Source of the DNA: Methyloradius sp035460505
GTDB lineage: Bacteria > Pseudomonadota > Gammaproteobacteria > Burkholderiales > Methylophilaceae
NCBI GenBank assembly: GCA_035460505.1
Contig: DATHWP010000015.1
Location: 1-51,309, forward strand
Reading direction: 5' to 3'
Length of the DNA stretch: 51,309 bases
Shown here: positions 15,567 to 23,172 of the stretch, one piece after another
Layout of the letters: each line of letters begins with the position of its first letter
Position numbering within the stretch: the first letter of the stretch is position 1
Translations under genes and position numbers: made by a program
Notes under the pieces: generated by a model
Databases searched by the model: none
Seen by the model: only the letters and a program-made list of their open reading frames with translations
What the model was told of the DNA's origin: nothing

Positions 15567-16073
15567 CTAGCAAGCCCCACCAGTTCTTAAAATCCAACAA
15601 GTAGTACTAGTGGCTCTCCATGATGCTTTGGCTGGAGACGCAATAGTAGATGCTTTCACATTTAATTCATTGATGGAGTATGAAAAGCCAGCCATAGAGC
15701 CAGTACCAGTAGCAGTAACTGTAAAAGTGGTAGCAGCCACTGCTGAGCAGGCGAAAGTAAAATATTGGCTTGGAGTTGCCGTAGCACAACCTGGCGAAGC
15801 ACTGGCATAGAGATGGTTATCCTGATAATACTGCTCCATCTGTACACGCCTAGTTGATAGCTCTGAAGTAGCATCTGCGATTTTTGCGCGAATGACATAA
15901 TCTTGGTAAGAAGGCAATGCGATGGCAGAGAGAATACCGATAATTGCCACTACAATTAATAGCTCAATGAGTGTAAATCCGCTCACTTCAGAATGGCATG
16001 TAAATTCGGCTTCAAAAATCTGGGTAGAGTTTGAATCCTTCAAAATATTTTGCTTATCAATTGTAGTAATCAT
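15567..16073 (-). CDS. pilE: PilE-like minor/major type IV pilin with long leader
   Basis: The longest reading frame starts at a TTG at 16121, but the ATG at 16073 (MITTIDKQNIL) has a ribosome site and is the likelier start, giving 168 residues. The leader of 32 residues ends in SG before FTLIELLIVVAIIGILSAIALPSYQDYVIRAKIADA, a perfect N-methylated pilin helix with Glu5. The mature protein of about 136 residues has the PilE features RRVQMEQYYQDNHLYA and paired cysteines near the carboxy terminus (CWILRTGGAC, D-loop). The leader is long for type IVa pilins and contains a cysteine. It is the first gene of the cluster; whether it is the main fibre subunit or a minor pilin cannot be told. Confidence 0.85.
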   Translation of the reverse strand: MITTIDKQNILKDSNSTQIFEAEFTCHSEVSGFTLIELLIVVAIIGILSAIALPSYQDYVIRAKIADATSELSTRRVQMEQYYQDNHLYASASPGCATATPSQYFTFACSAVAATTFTVTATGTGSMAGFSYSINELNVKASTIASPAKASWRATSTTCWILRTGGAC

Positions 16074-16247
16074 CTTTAAACCTTTTTTCCTAAAATATAT
16101 AGTGCCAAGATCATAAAACAAAGTCGAACTGTATCCGACAATCGGTAAATATCCGAGTATAAAGGGTAATCCAGCATTATTATCAGGCTGTAAATTGGCT
16201 TTATGCTAAAATTATTTAAATATTAAAGTTTTGAGTTAGTGAGAATA

Positions 16248-16418
16248 ATGGTGAGGCTTTTAAATCTATCGGTAGTTGTTTACGCATGCTTGCTAAGCCT
16301 TGTTTTATCAGCATGCGGTACTAAAGGTCCGCTTTACATCCCTGAGAAAAAATATCCACAAGCTGCAGGTCAAGACCATCAGCCGCAGACTGAAAAAGCC
16401 CGCCCGACCCAACCATAA
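16248..16418 (+). CDS. lptM: LptM-like small lipoprotein
   Basis: A 56-residue lipoprotein gene in the gap before lysA. The signal peptide has the lipobox LSAC with the acylated cysteine at residue 23. It is followed immediately by GTKGPLYIPEKK, the CGxKGPLYxP signature of LptM (formerly YifL). LptM is known to help oxidative maturation of the LptD translocon by mimicking lipopolysaccharide binding. Its position immediately upstream of lysA is a conserved context in proteobacteria. The remaining tail is polar and probably disordered. The ATG is followed by GTG; the stop lies 10 nt before lysA, suggesting coupling. Confidence 0.85.
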   Translation: MVRLLNLSVVVYACLLSLVLSACGTKGPLYIPEKKYPQAAGQDHQPQTEKARPTQP

Positions 16419-16428
16419 TCCAATCAGC

Positions 16429-17673
16429 ATGAACTCATTTACCCTGAAAAATGGCGAACTGCACGCCGAAGATATAGCATTGAGTGCGTTAGCTGCCGAG
16501 TTTTCCACGCCTTGTTATGTGTATTCAAAAGCAGCGCTTGAATCTACTTATGAACGCTTTAAAGCAGGCTTTGCGGCAACTGATCATTTGATTTGTTTTG
16601 CAGTTAAAGCCAATCCCAATATCGGCATACTTAATTTATTTGCGCGACTTGGTGCTGGCTTTGACATTGTCTCTGGTGGCGAGCTTGCACGCGTGTTGGC
16701 GGCTGGCGGTGACCCTGCAAAAATCGTATTTTCTGGGGTTGGTAAAACTGAGACTGAAATGCGGGCGGCACTTGAAGCTGGTATTTTCTGTTTTAATGTA
16801 GAGTCTGATGCAGAGCTTGAGCGCTTGAACAGAGTTGCCGCCAGCCTAAATAAAATTGCACCAGTATCATTGCGTGTAAACCCGAATGTGGATGCCAAAA
16901 CCCACCCGTACATTTCCACTGGTTTAAAGAATAATAAATTCGGTGTGGCCTATGAAAGTGCGTTCGCGCTTTATCAGCATGCAACACAGTTACCCAACAT
17001 CGAAGTACATGGAGTTGATTGTCACATCGGGTCCCAGTTGACTGAGCTTTCGCCTTTTCTTGATGCGTTTGATCGTGTACTCGCGCTGGTTGATCAACTC
17101 ACCGAAGCGGGTATTCACGTTAAGCATATAGATGCAGGCGGTGGTATTGGTATCTGTTATGACGATGAAACGCCTCCTGATTTTCCAGTGTACGCAAAAG
17201 CTATGCTGGAAAAACTGGGGAATCGCAAAGTAAAGCTGGTGTTTGAACCAGGCCGCGCACTGGTAGGCAATGCAGGCTTATTGCTCACCAAAGTGGAATA
17301 CCTGAAAGAAACGGAAGCCAAGAATTTTGCGATTGTAGATGCGGCGATGAATGACTTAATGCGCCCTGCTTTGTATGACGCTTATCACAATATTGTTGCC
17401 GTCAAACCTAAAGAGACTGAGGGCAAGGTCTATGAAATCGTCGGCCCAGTTTGTGAAAGTGGTGACTTTTTAGGGCATGACCGTACGCTCAGTTTGGTAG
17501 AAGGCGACTTGCTTGCGATTATGTCGGCAGGTGCTTATGGCATGAGCATGAGCTCAAACTACAATACCAGACCACGCGCGGCTGAGGTGATGGTCGATGG
17601 TGACAAGTGTTATCTGATTCGCTCGCGTGAAACTGTTGCAGAGTTGTTTGCTTTGGAAAAACTTATTCCTTAG
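16429..17673 (+). CDS. lysA: Diaminopimelate decarboxylase
   Basis: The open frame extends upstream to 16300, but family alignment starts at MNSFTLKNGELHAEDIALS (16429), giving 414 residues. This PLP enzyme of the alanine-racemase fold makes L-lysine from meso-diaminopimelate. Visible motifs are the PLP lysine in CFAVKANPN (K60), HIGSQL, the phosphate-binding GGGIGICYDD, EPGRALVGNAG, and the active-site CESGDFLG near the carboxy terminus. No clear Shine-Dalgarno precedes the ATG; translation may depend on lptM, whose stop lies 10 nt upstream. A strong bidirectional terminator follows. Confidence 0.95.
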   Translation: MNSFTLKNGELHAEDIALSALAAEFSTPCYVYSKAALESTYERFKAGFAATDHLICFAVKANPNIGILNLFARLGAGFDIVSGGELARVLAAGGDPAKIVFSGVGKTETEMRAALEAGIFCFNVESDAELERLNRVAASLNKIAPVSLRVNPNVDAKTHPYISTGLKNNKFGVAYESAFALYQHATQLPNIEVHGVDCHIGSQLTELSPFLDAFDRVLALVDQLTEAGIHVKHIDAGGGIGICYDDETPPDFPVYAKAMLEKLGNRKVKLVFEPGRALVGNAGLLLTKVEYLKETEAKNFAIVDAAMNDLMRPALYDAYHNIVAVKPKETEGKVYEIVGPVCESGDFLGHDRTLSLVEGDLLAIMSAGAYGMSMSSNYNTRPRAAEVMVDGDKCYLIRSRETVAELFALEKLIP

Positions 17674-17686
17674 CTTTGAAATAGCA

Positions 17687-17730
17687 GACAATAAAAAACC
17701 GCAGCTTGATAACTGCGGTTTTTTATTGTC
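17687..17730. terminator. Bidirectional terminator between lysA and purU
   Basis: Perfect 18-bp arms (17687-17704 and 17713-17730) surround an 8-nt loop. The inner part is CCGCAG/CTGCGG and the outer part an A-run/T-run ending in ATTGTC. It serves both convergent genes. Confidence 0.92.
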
Positions 17731-17752
17731 AAAAGTGCGAGCCAAAAATATC

Positions 17753-18610
17753 TTAGTCAAAAATCACTGTCTTGTTCGCATACAGCAATATGCGGTTTTC
17801 AATATGCCAGCGCACTGCCCTTGATAACACTATCCGCTCCAAATCGCGCCCTTTTTGAATCAAGTCTTCGACCTGATCACGATGCGATATACGGTCAATA
17901 TCCTGTTCGATAATTGGGCCTTCATCCAATACTTCTGTCACATAATGACTAGTCGCACCAATCAGCTTCACACCACGCTCGAACGCCCGATGGTAAGGCC
18001 GTGCACCTATGAATGCTGGCAGGAATGAATGGTGAATATTGATGATGCGTTCAGGGTAACGTTTAACGAATTCGGGCGACAGAATCTGCATATAGCGAGC
18101 TAGCACAATGAGATCAATATCAAGGCTATCAAACAAGGCAAACTGCGCTGCTTCAGCTTCAGCTTTTTGGTCTTTTTTCACTTCGATATAATGAAAAGGA
18201 ATGCCATAGAAATTGGCCAAGCGTTCAGTGTCGCGGTGATTACTAATGATGAGCGGGATATCACATGCCAACTCCCCACTTTGATGGCGATGTAACAAAT
18301 CTGCCAGACAGTGGTCATATTGCGAAACCATAATGGCTAAACGCGGGCGTTTTTGACTGAGCTTGAGTTGCCAAGTCATATCAAAGCGGGTTGCTATGTC
18401 GGCAAAGCGCCCCGCAAAATTATCTGGCTGTATGGCTGAGCCATTCAAGTCCCACTCAACACGCATGAGAAAAAGATTGTTTTCTGCATCTTGATGCTGG
18501 TCCGCATGCAAAATATTGGCGCCATTGCGATAGAGAAAATCCGCGATGCCTGCCACAATGCCTTTTTGGTCTGGGCAGGTCACAAGTAAGGTTGCAGTGT
18601 TTTTAGTCAT
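17753..18610 (-). CDS. purU: Formyltetrahydrofolate deformylase
   Basis: A 285-residue enzyme releasing formate from 10-formyl-THF. The amino-terminal ACT domain (about 6-85; LLVTCPDQKGIVAGIADFL) is followed by a formyltransferase-fold catalytic domain. The latter shows IINIHHSFLPAFIGARPYHRAFERGVKLIGATSHYV and the catalytic aspartate segment DEGPIIEQD. In methylotrophs PurU can balance the folate-linked C1 pool, feeding formate to oxidation; in other bacteria it supplies formate to PurT. No operon partners are visible. Its promoter must lie in 18611-18816, shared with the divergent gene. Confidence 0.95.
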   Translation of the reverse strand: MTKNTATLLVTCPDQKGIVAGIADFLYRNGANILHADQHQDAENNLFLMRVEWDLNGSAIQPDNFAGRFADIATRFDMTWQLKLSQKRPRLAIMVSQYDHCLADLLHRHQSGELACDIPLIISNHRDTERLANFYGIPFHYIEVKKDQKAEAEAAQFALFDSLDIDLIVLARYMQILSPEFVKRYPERIINIHHSFLPAFIGARPYHRAFERGVKLIGATSHYVTEVLDEGPIIEQDIDRISHRDQVEDLIQKGRDLERIVLSRAVRWHIENRILLYANKTVIFD

Positions 18611-18816
18611 GATGCTTCATTTATTTTCAAAGTCTTGATGATAAAAATCTGGATTATGAAAGCTGGAATTTCTGCTTAAGGCCTCATTATAGCAACATTA
18701 AGCCGCACGACAGTCATATCGGAAGTGCAAGAGTACGGCGGTTGTGGTATCTTTTAGTAGCTCATTCTTAACCCTGTATCGCTTATAAATATGGCTTAAA
18801 AGCTATATCGTCACAC

Positions 18817-19389
18817 GTGAAAAAACAACTACCTTACTTTTTGCTGGTCTTTTTACTACCTGTCATTGCCGTGCTTTGGTGGTGGGGTCTATTTTCTAGC
18901 GCTACATTGCAAGTGAGTAGCGAGGGCGATTACCGTTACGCTTACCTTGATGCGCAGGGTGTCTATTCGAAGCTGGTCAAAAAACAGGATGAAGTGTTGT
19001 TTGAACTTAAAAAACAAAATATCACGCCAGGGGCTGAAGTGACGTTATTGATGTCAGACCCAAGAATTACGCCGCACGATGACTTGATGGCACAAGCTGG
19101 GTTTATGATAGCCAAGGATGCAAACCCTTTACCGCCACTTAAGGTCAATACAATAGCTAAGCGTGAAGTAGTCGTAGCTGAAATTAAAGCGCACCCATTA
19201 CTCGCTTATGGCAAGGTATATTCGGCTTTGCTGGACTACGCCAAACAGCATAATACCGGCTTGCATTTACCAACATTAGAGATTTATGAGCATAGTGTTT
19301 TGCGCGTAGAAATGCCGTTCGAGGAGCAACCGTTGCCTGATCAATTGCCAGCAACAAACCAAAATAAAACCGAAAGTTTAAACCCATGA
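18817..19389 (+). CDS. Membrane-anchored protein of unknown function, possibly GyrI-like
   Basis: A 190-residue protein starting at GTG (MKKQLPYFLLVFLLPVIAVLWWW). It has a single amino-terminal transmembrane anchor and a soluble domain of about 130 residues. The domain pattern (QGVYSKLVKKQDEV ... THDD-like ITPHDDLMAQAGFMI ... GKVYSALLDYAKQHN ... PTLEIYEH) resembles GyrI-like/effector-binding folds, but I am not certain. The carboxy end is Pro/Gln-rich. Its stop overlaps the ATG of the next gene by 4 nt, so the two proteins are likely made together. The start has no obvious ribosome-binding site. Confidence 0.6.
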   Translation: MKKQLPYFLLVFLLPVIAVLWWWGLFSSATLQVSSEGDYRYAYLDAQGVYSKLVKKQDEVLFELKKQNITPGAEVTLLMSDPRITPHDDLMAQAGFMIAKDANPLPPLKVNTIAKREVVVAEIKAHPLLAYGKVYSALLDYAKQHNTGLHLPTLEIYEHSVLRVEMPFEEQPLPDQLPATNQNKTESLNP

Positions 19390-20300
19390 ACTTTATTGCG
19401 CTCATTGGTGCGCTTGCGCTGACTTATTATCGTCCACATCAAAGACCAGACTGGCTGAAATCCGTATTCCTGCCTTATGCACATTTACTTGAGCGTAACT
19501 TCAATGGTGGCAAACGCCGGCATGGCTTGATTGCATGGTTGGTTGGCGTATTTCTGCCCGTATTAATTGTTGGGTTTGCCTACTTTGTATTACTAGAAAT
19601 TAATGCCTTACTTGGTATTTTATTTGGCGTTGTTTCGCTGTATTTAATTTTACGCTTCAGCCATTTTAGTCAACGTGCCGAAAAAATTTCTAATGCCTTG
19701 CGTGACCGCAATATTGACCAAGCACGTGCACTACTACATCAGTGGGAAGGCGCAGAGTCGGCCAATTACACATCCGCTGAAGTCGCGCGCATCAGTATAG
19801 AAACCACTTTAAGGCGTGCACATCATGGTTTGTTTGGCCCTATTTTCTGGTTTGTATTGTTGGGGCCTGCTGGGGCTTTGCTTTATCGTCTTTCTCACAT
19901 TCTGCAGCTCGAATGGCCACTAGAAAAAACCAACCCGTTTCACCAGTTTTCACACCAAGTATTTGAGTGGCTGGATTGGTTGCCCACCAGAGTAACAGCT
20001 GGCGGTTTTGCCGTAGTCGGCGATTTTGAAGATGCTGTTTATTGCTGGCGTACCCAAGCTGAAGCATGGAAAGATAAAGCCATCGGCATCATTCTCGCCA
20101 GTGGCGCGGGCGCACTGGGCGTGCGCTTGGGCGAACCACTCGCATTTAGGGGTGTGTTGGAATTTAGGCCTGAGCTTGGTTTAGGCGACGAGGCTGATGC
20201 AGATTATGTGCAAAGTGCAGTCGGCCTAGTGTGGCGTGTGTTGGTACTCATGGTAAGCCTGCTGTTGCTACTTACGTTTGCGCACTGGCTAGGAAATTAA
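19386..20300 (+). CDS. CobD/CbiB-family (AmpE-like) integral membrane protein
   Basis: A 304-residue membrane protein with hydrophobic segments near 48-72, 73-90, 148-170 and 280-300. The family features are HGLIAWLVGVFLPV, a cytoplasmic RDRNIDQARALLHQW helix, ETTLRRAHHGLFGPIFWFVLLGPAGALLYRL and EWLDWLPTRVTAGGFAVVGDFEDAVYCWR. This is the CobD/CbiB/AmpE superfamily. True CbiB makes adenosylcobinamide phosphate; beta-proteobacterial members outside cobalamin operons are usually annotated only as family proteins, and no other cobalamin genes are here. It overlaps the preceding gene by ATGA and is followed 16 nt later by ispH. Confidence 0.8.
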   Translation: MNFIALIGALALTYYRPHQRPDWLKSVFLPYAHLLERNFNGGKRRHGLIAWLVGVFLPVLIVGFAYFVLLEINALLGILFGVVSLYLILRFSHFSQRAEKISNALRDRNIDQARALLHQWEGAESANYTSAEVARISIETTLRRAHHGLFGPIFWFVLLGPAGALLYRLSHILQLEWPLEKTNPFHQFSHQVFEWLDWLPTRVTAGGFAVVGDFEDAVYCWRTQAEAWKDKAIGIILASGAGALGVRLGEPLAFRGVLEFRPELGLGDEADADYVQSAVGLVWRVLVLMVSLLLLLTFAHWLGN

Positions 20301-20316
20301 AAGTTAGAAAATTAAA

Positions 20317-21270
20317 ATGGCCAGTGATATAAACATTACCCTTGCTAACCCGCGTGGCTTCTGCGCAGGGGTTGATCGTGCAATTATTATTGTAGAACAA
20401 GCATTGGAGAAATTCGGTGCGCCTATCTATGTACGTCACGAAGTGGTCCATAACAAATTCGTTGTGGATGAACTGAAGCGCAAAGGCGCTGTGTTCATCG
20501 AAGAGTTAGACGAAGTGCCAACGGGCAACACTGTCATATTCAGTGCACACGGCGTTTCAAAAGATGTGCGCGCAGATGCTGAATCTCGTGGCTTACGCGT
20601 TTTTGATGCCACTTGCCCACTCGTGACTAAAGTACATGTTGAAGTAGCTAGAATGCTGGCTGCAGGCCGTGAAATCATCATGATTGGCCATAAAGGCCAC
20701 CCTGAAGTTGAGGGCACCATGGGTCAAGTGCAAGCAAGCGATGGCAAGCCAAGTATGTACCTGGTTGAAACGCCTGACGATGTTGGGTCTTTAGAAGTGC
20801 GCGACCCTGCCAAGCTGGCTTATGTTACCCAAACAACGCTTTCAATAGATGATGCGGCCTCTATTGTGAGTGCGCTTAAAGAGAAGTTTCCTCAGATTAG
20901 CCCCCCACGAAGTGATTCAATTTGCTACGCCACCCAAAACCGACAAGATGCCGTTAAGGTCTTGGCAAAAGATTGTGATTTGGTCATTGTGGTCGGTTCG
21001 CCCAATAGCTCAAACTCTAACCGACTGCGCGAAGTAGCCCAAAACCAAGGCATAGAATCTTACATGGTGGATAACGCCACACATTTAGACCCTAGCTGGA
21101 TCATAGGTAAAAAACGTATTGGCATATCGGCGGGCGCTTCTGCTCCTGAAGTATTGGTAAAAGAGGTGATTGCAAAATTGCAGTCGCTGACCAATGCTGA
21201 AGTTAATGAACTGCAAGGCGTGATTGAAAACGTAGTATTTCAATTACCGAGAAACCTTACTGCAGCTTAA
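20317..21270 (+). CDS. ispH: 4-hydroxy-3-methylbut-2-enyl diphosphate reductase
   Basis: A 317-residue iron-sulfur enzyme, the last step of the MEP isoprenoid pathway (HMBPP to IPP and DMAPP). The three cluster cysteines are C16 (ANPRGFCAGVD), C100 (FDATCPLVTKVH) and C203 (DSICYATQNRQ). Substrate-binding residues are also present: H45, H78 (FSAHGVS), H128 and E130 (GHKGHPEVEG), and the TQTTLS segment. Family length is normal. It follows the CobD-like gene after 16 nt and is probably in the same operon; it ends at a very long palindromic terminator. Confidence 0.97.
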   Translation: MASDINITLANPRGFCAGVDRAIIIVEQALEKFGAPIYVRHEVVHNKFVVDELKRKGAVFIEELDEVPTGNTVIFSAHGVSKDVRADAESRGLRVFDATCPLVTKVHVEVARMLAAGREIIMIGHKGHPEVEGTMGQVQASDGKPSMYLVETPDDVGSLEVRDPAKLAYVTQTTLSIDDAASIVSALKEKFPQISPPRSDSICYATQNRQDAVKVLAKDCDLVIVVGSPNSSNSNRLREVAQNQGIESYMVDNATHLDPSWIIGKKRIGISAGASAPEVLVKEVIAKLQSLTNAEVNELQGVIENVVFQLPRNLTAA

Positions 21271-21282
21271 TCGCTGAGTAAT

Positions 21283-21329
21283 GAAGACAATAAAAAATGG
21301 CGCTTCAAGCGCCATTTTTTATTGTCTTC
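21283..21329. terminator. Bidirectional terminator, 47-nt perfect palindrome between ispH and doxX
   Basis: The sequence is a perfect inverted repeat with 23-bp arms and a single central base. Its outer arms contain an A6/T6 run with the GACAAT/ATTGTC flank also seen in the lysA terminator. The inner stem is G/C-rich (TGGCGCTT/AAGCGCCA). Confidence 0.92.
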
Positions 21330-21340
21330 AAGTTATATAA

Positions 21341-21718
21341 CTATTTCTTCAAGTTATCCAAAGCCCAAGGTGTTTGTGGGTTCACAGCCAAGGTGAATAA
21401 CCCACCCGCAATCGCCAGATACAACATCAATATCTCAAGCTGGAAACCCAGTATGTATGCAAGAAATAACGAGAACACACCCATCACATAAGCCGCTATT
21501 TTGGTTTTATAGCCAAAAAACAAGGCCAAACCACCGATAATTTGTATCAGGATAAACAACGGAGCGAATACGCCTGGCAAGTTGAGGTTCGCCAGTAACA
21601 TCTGGTATTTGGTATATCCATCTGGGTCGCTAATAATAGACAACAACTTAATCACGACTGCGCCTAGAAAAATCTGGGAAAGCAAAATACGGCCAATAAA
21701 ACTAATGAATTTATTCAT
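21341..21718 (-). CDS. DoxX-family membrane protein
   Basis: A 125-residue integral membrane protein starting at the ATG at 21718 (MNKFISFIGRILLSQIFLGAV); a TTG at 21736 is in frame but less likely because AAGAGAG precedes the ATG. Four hydrophobic segments are visible (about 5-25, 45-65, 68-85, 92-110). Characteristic DoxX features are the first helix GRILLSQIFLGAVVIKL, the block FAPLFILIQIIGGLALFFGYKTKIAA and the end segment AIAGGLFTLAVN. The family is linked to thiosulfate oxidation and redox homeostasis in some organisms, but most members are uncharacterised, so no function is assigned. Confidence 0.8.
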   Translation of the reverse strand: MNKFISFIGRILLSQIFLGAVVIKLLSIISDPDGYTKYQMLLANLNLPGVFAPLFILIQIIGGLALFFGYKTKIAAYVMGVFSLFLAYILGFQLEILMLYLAIAGGLFTLAVNPQTPWALDNLKK

Positions 21719-21838
21719 AAGGACTCTCTTAATCAATCTGACTGTAACTGTAGGTTTAATTGCAACATCGGCATCATGCCCGTAAGCTAGGGATGCTGCA
21801 ACAATTGCTTACATCTGCGTGCAAATCTGGAGGTTCAA

Positions 21839-22030
21839 ATGCCTAAACGTAAATTAACCTATATTTTTTGTTGTCTGATATTCATAAGTGCTTGCTCGCC
21901 TGCTCCAGACAATACGCCTAAAATTGCTGAAGGCGCACGCAATGTATTAGATAAAGCTAAAACTGTGAATGCGACAGTGCAGCAAAACACTGAAGACACC
22001 AAAAAGAAGATTGATGCAGAATCAGAATAA
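21839..22030 (+). CDS. Small lipoprotein of unknown function
   Basis: A 63-residue protein with a lipoprotein signal: MPKRKLTYIFCCLIFISAC, lipobox ISAC, acylated cysteine at residue 19. The mature part of about 45 residues is polar and probably one amphipathic helix (NTPKIAEGARNVLDKAKTVNATVQQN). A strong GGAGG ribosome site lies 6 nt before the ATG, supporting a real gene. Its end overlaps the following GNAT gene by 17 nt in another frame. No family recognised. Confidence 0.7.
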   Translation: MPKRKLTYIFCCLIFISACSPAPDNTPKIAEGARNVLDKAKTVNATVQQNTEDTKKKIDAESE

Positions 22031-22466
22031 ATCCGAGCCAGCGTTCACGGTGCAGACAACTACATGGCAAGCCAGCCAAGATGCGCTGCAAGCTATTCGC
22101 GAACAAGTTTTTATTATTGAACAACTAGTACCTGTTGAGCTGGAGTGGGATGAACATGATGAATCAGCGATTCATCTATTGGCAATAGATTCAGCCACCA
22201 AGCCAATTGGTTGCGCACGCATATTAAAAGGTGGCAGCATAGGTCGCATGGCAGTATTAGAACAATGGCGTGGCTTGGGTGTTGGCAAGTCGCTATTATC
22301 CGCAGCGACGAATGTTTGCCGTAAGCATCAATACCCTGTTGCCAGCTTATCAGCACAAACCTACGCCATTGGCTTTTATGAGAAATCTGGCTTCACGGTC
22401 TGTAGTGAAGAATATATGGATGCAGGTATTCCACATCGCGATATGTCACTCAAGCTTGATATTTAG
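22014..22466 (+). CDS. GNAT-family N-acetyltransferase
   Basis: A 150-residue protein counted from the ATG at 22014 (MQNQNKSEPAF); an upstream in-frame ATG at 21969 lies inside the lipoprotein gene, and an AAGAAGA stretch precedes 22014. The GNAT fold is indicated by IREQVFIIEQLVPVELEWDEHD at the start, the beta-4 segment IGRMAVLEQWRGLGVGKSLL (acetyl-CoA pyrophosphate loop RGLGVG) and the carboxy-terminal YAIGFYEKSGFTVCSEEYMDAGIPHRDMSLKL. It resembles the ElaA/YjcF-like subgroup of unknown substrate. The 17-nt overlap with the lipoprotein gene suggests co-expression. Confidence 0.85.
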   Translation: MQNQNKSEPAFTVQTTTWQASQDALQAIREQVFIIEQLVPVELEWDEHDESAIHLLAIDSATKPIGCARILKGGSIGRMAVLEQWRGLGVGKSLLSAATNVCRKHQYPVASLSAQTYAIGFYEKSGFTVCSEEYMDAGIPHRDMSLKLDI

Positions 22467-22562
22467 TCATTCACTAATTTAAATTTTTCGCGTTTGCTGA
22501 TAGCCACTTGCTTCGGTAAAATACTTGGGTTATCTCTACACCTCCACTGAAAGAAACCACCC

Positions 22563-23114
22563 ATGTCAAAAATCATTTTTAAAGCTGGCGAAGCCACTGT
22601 ATATAGCGAAGGCAAAGACGTTACCGCTGCGATGCCAGAAATCCTGATCGGCACTGTTGATGGCCCGGTCGGCACTGCATTTGCCAACATGATGGCGCAA
22701 TCCAAAGGCCACACAGCCATGTTTGCTGTGCGTGACATCAACCAACTGGTGCGCCCAGCCACCATGATGGTGCCTAAAGTCACTTTAAAGGGTAGCACCG
22801 ATGTGGGCTTGTTTGGTGGCGTGGTACAAGCCGCTGTGGCCGATGGCATTGTCGATGCAGTGATCGAAGGCATCATCCCTAAAGATCTAGCGAATGACTT
22901 ATGTATTGTCGCCTTATTGTGGATTGATCCAGGCTGTATTGAGCTGGAAAAAGCCGGTACCTTAGATAAAGCCGATATGTACAAAAATAACTATGAAGCC
23001 ATCAAGCTGGCACTTAAACGTGCACTCAATGACGAACCAAGCATTGATGAGCTAATCGCAAATCGCCACAAAATCAAACATTGCATGTGGGACGAAAGCT
23101 GGGGCGAGATTTAA
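22563..23114 (+). CDS. Formaldehyde-activating enzyme (Fae) homologue lacking the catalytic histidine
   Basis: A 183-residue member of the Fae family. True Fae condenses formaldehyde with tetrahydromethanopterin and uses a histidine near residue 17. Conserved parts seen here are GTAFANMMAQSKGHTAMFAV, RPATMMVPKVTLKG, the FGGVVQAAVADGIVDAVIEGIIPKDLANDL segment and NNYEAIKLALKRALNDEP. The amino-terminal 49 residues contain no histidine; the region equivalent to EVAHIDLIIG reads TAAMPEILIG. It also carries an inserted CIELEKAGTLDKAD-type stretch and a divergent tail (KHCMWDESWGEI). Paralogues named Fae2/Fae3 exist in methylotrophs, and this is probably one of them; its activity is unknown. It stands alone, with a palindromic terminator downstream. 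Confidence 0.85.
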   Translation: MSKIIFKAGEATVYSEGKDVTAAMPEILIGTVDGPVGTAFANMMAQSKGHTAMFAVRDINQLVRPATMMVPKVTLKGSTDVGLFGGVVQAAVADGIVDAVIEGIIPKDLANDLCIVALLWIDPGCIELEKAGTLDKADMYKNNYEAIKLALKRALNDEPSIDELIANRHKIKHCMWDESWGEI

Positions 23115-23136
23115 TTCAGCAAAAGAAGTACTTAAT

Positions 23137-23172
23137 AAATAATAAAAGCAGCCTAGGCTGCTTTTATTATTT
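23137..23172. terminator. Bidirectional terminator between the fae homologue and mutY
   Basis: A 36-nt perfect palindrome with the G/C core GCAGCCTAGGCTGC flanked by AAATAATAAAA and its complement. It lies between convergent genes and can stop both. Confidence 0.9.

Noticed and set aside
16102..16108. TTGGCAC on the minus strand upstream of pilE, suggesting a sigma-54 pilin promoter
   Set aside because: The -12 half is absent; the bases at the expected position read ATTTT instead of TTGCW.
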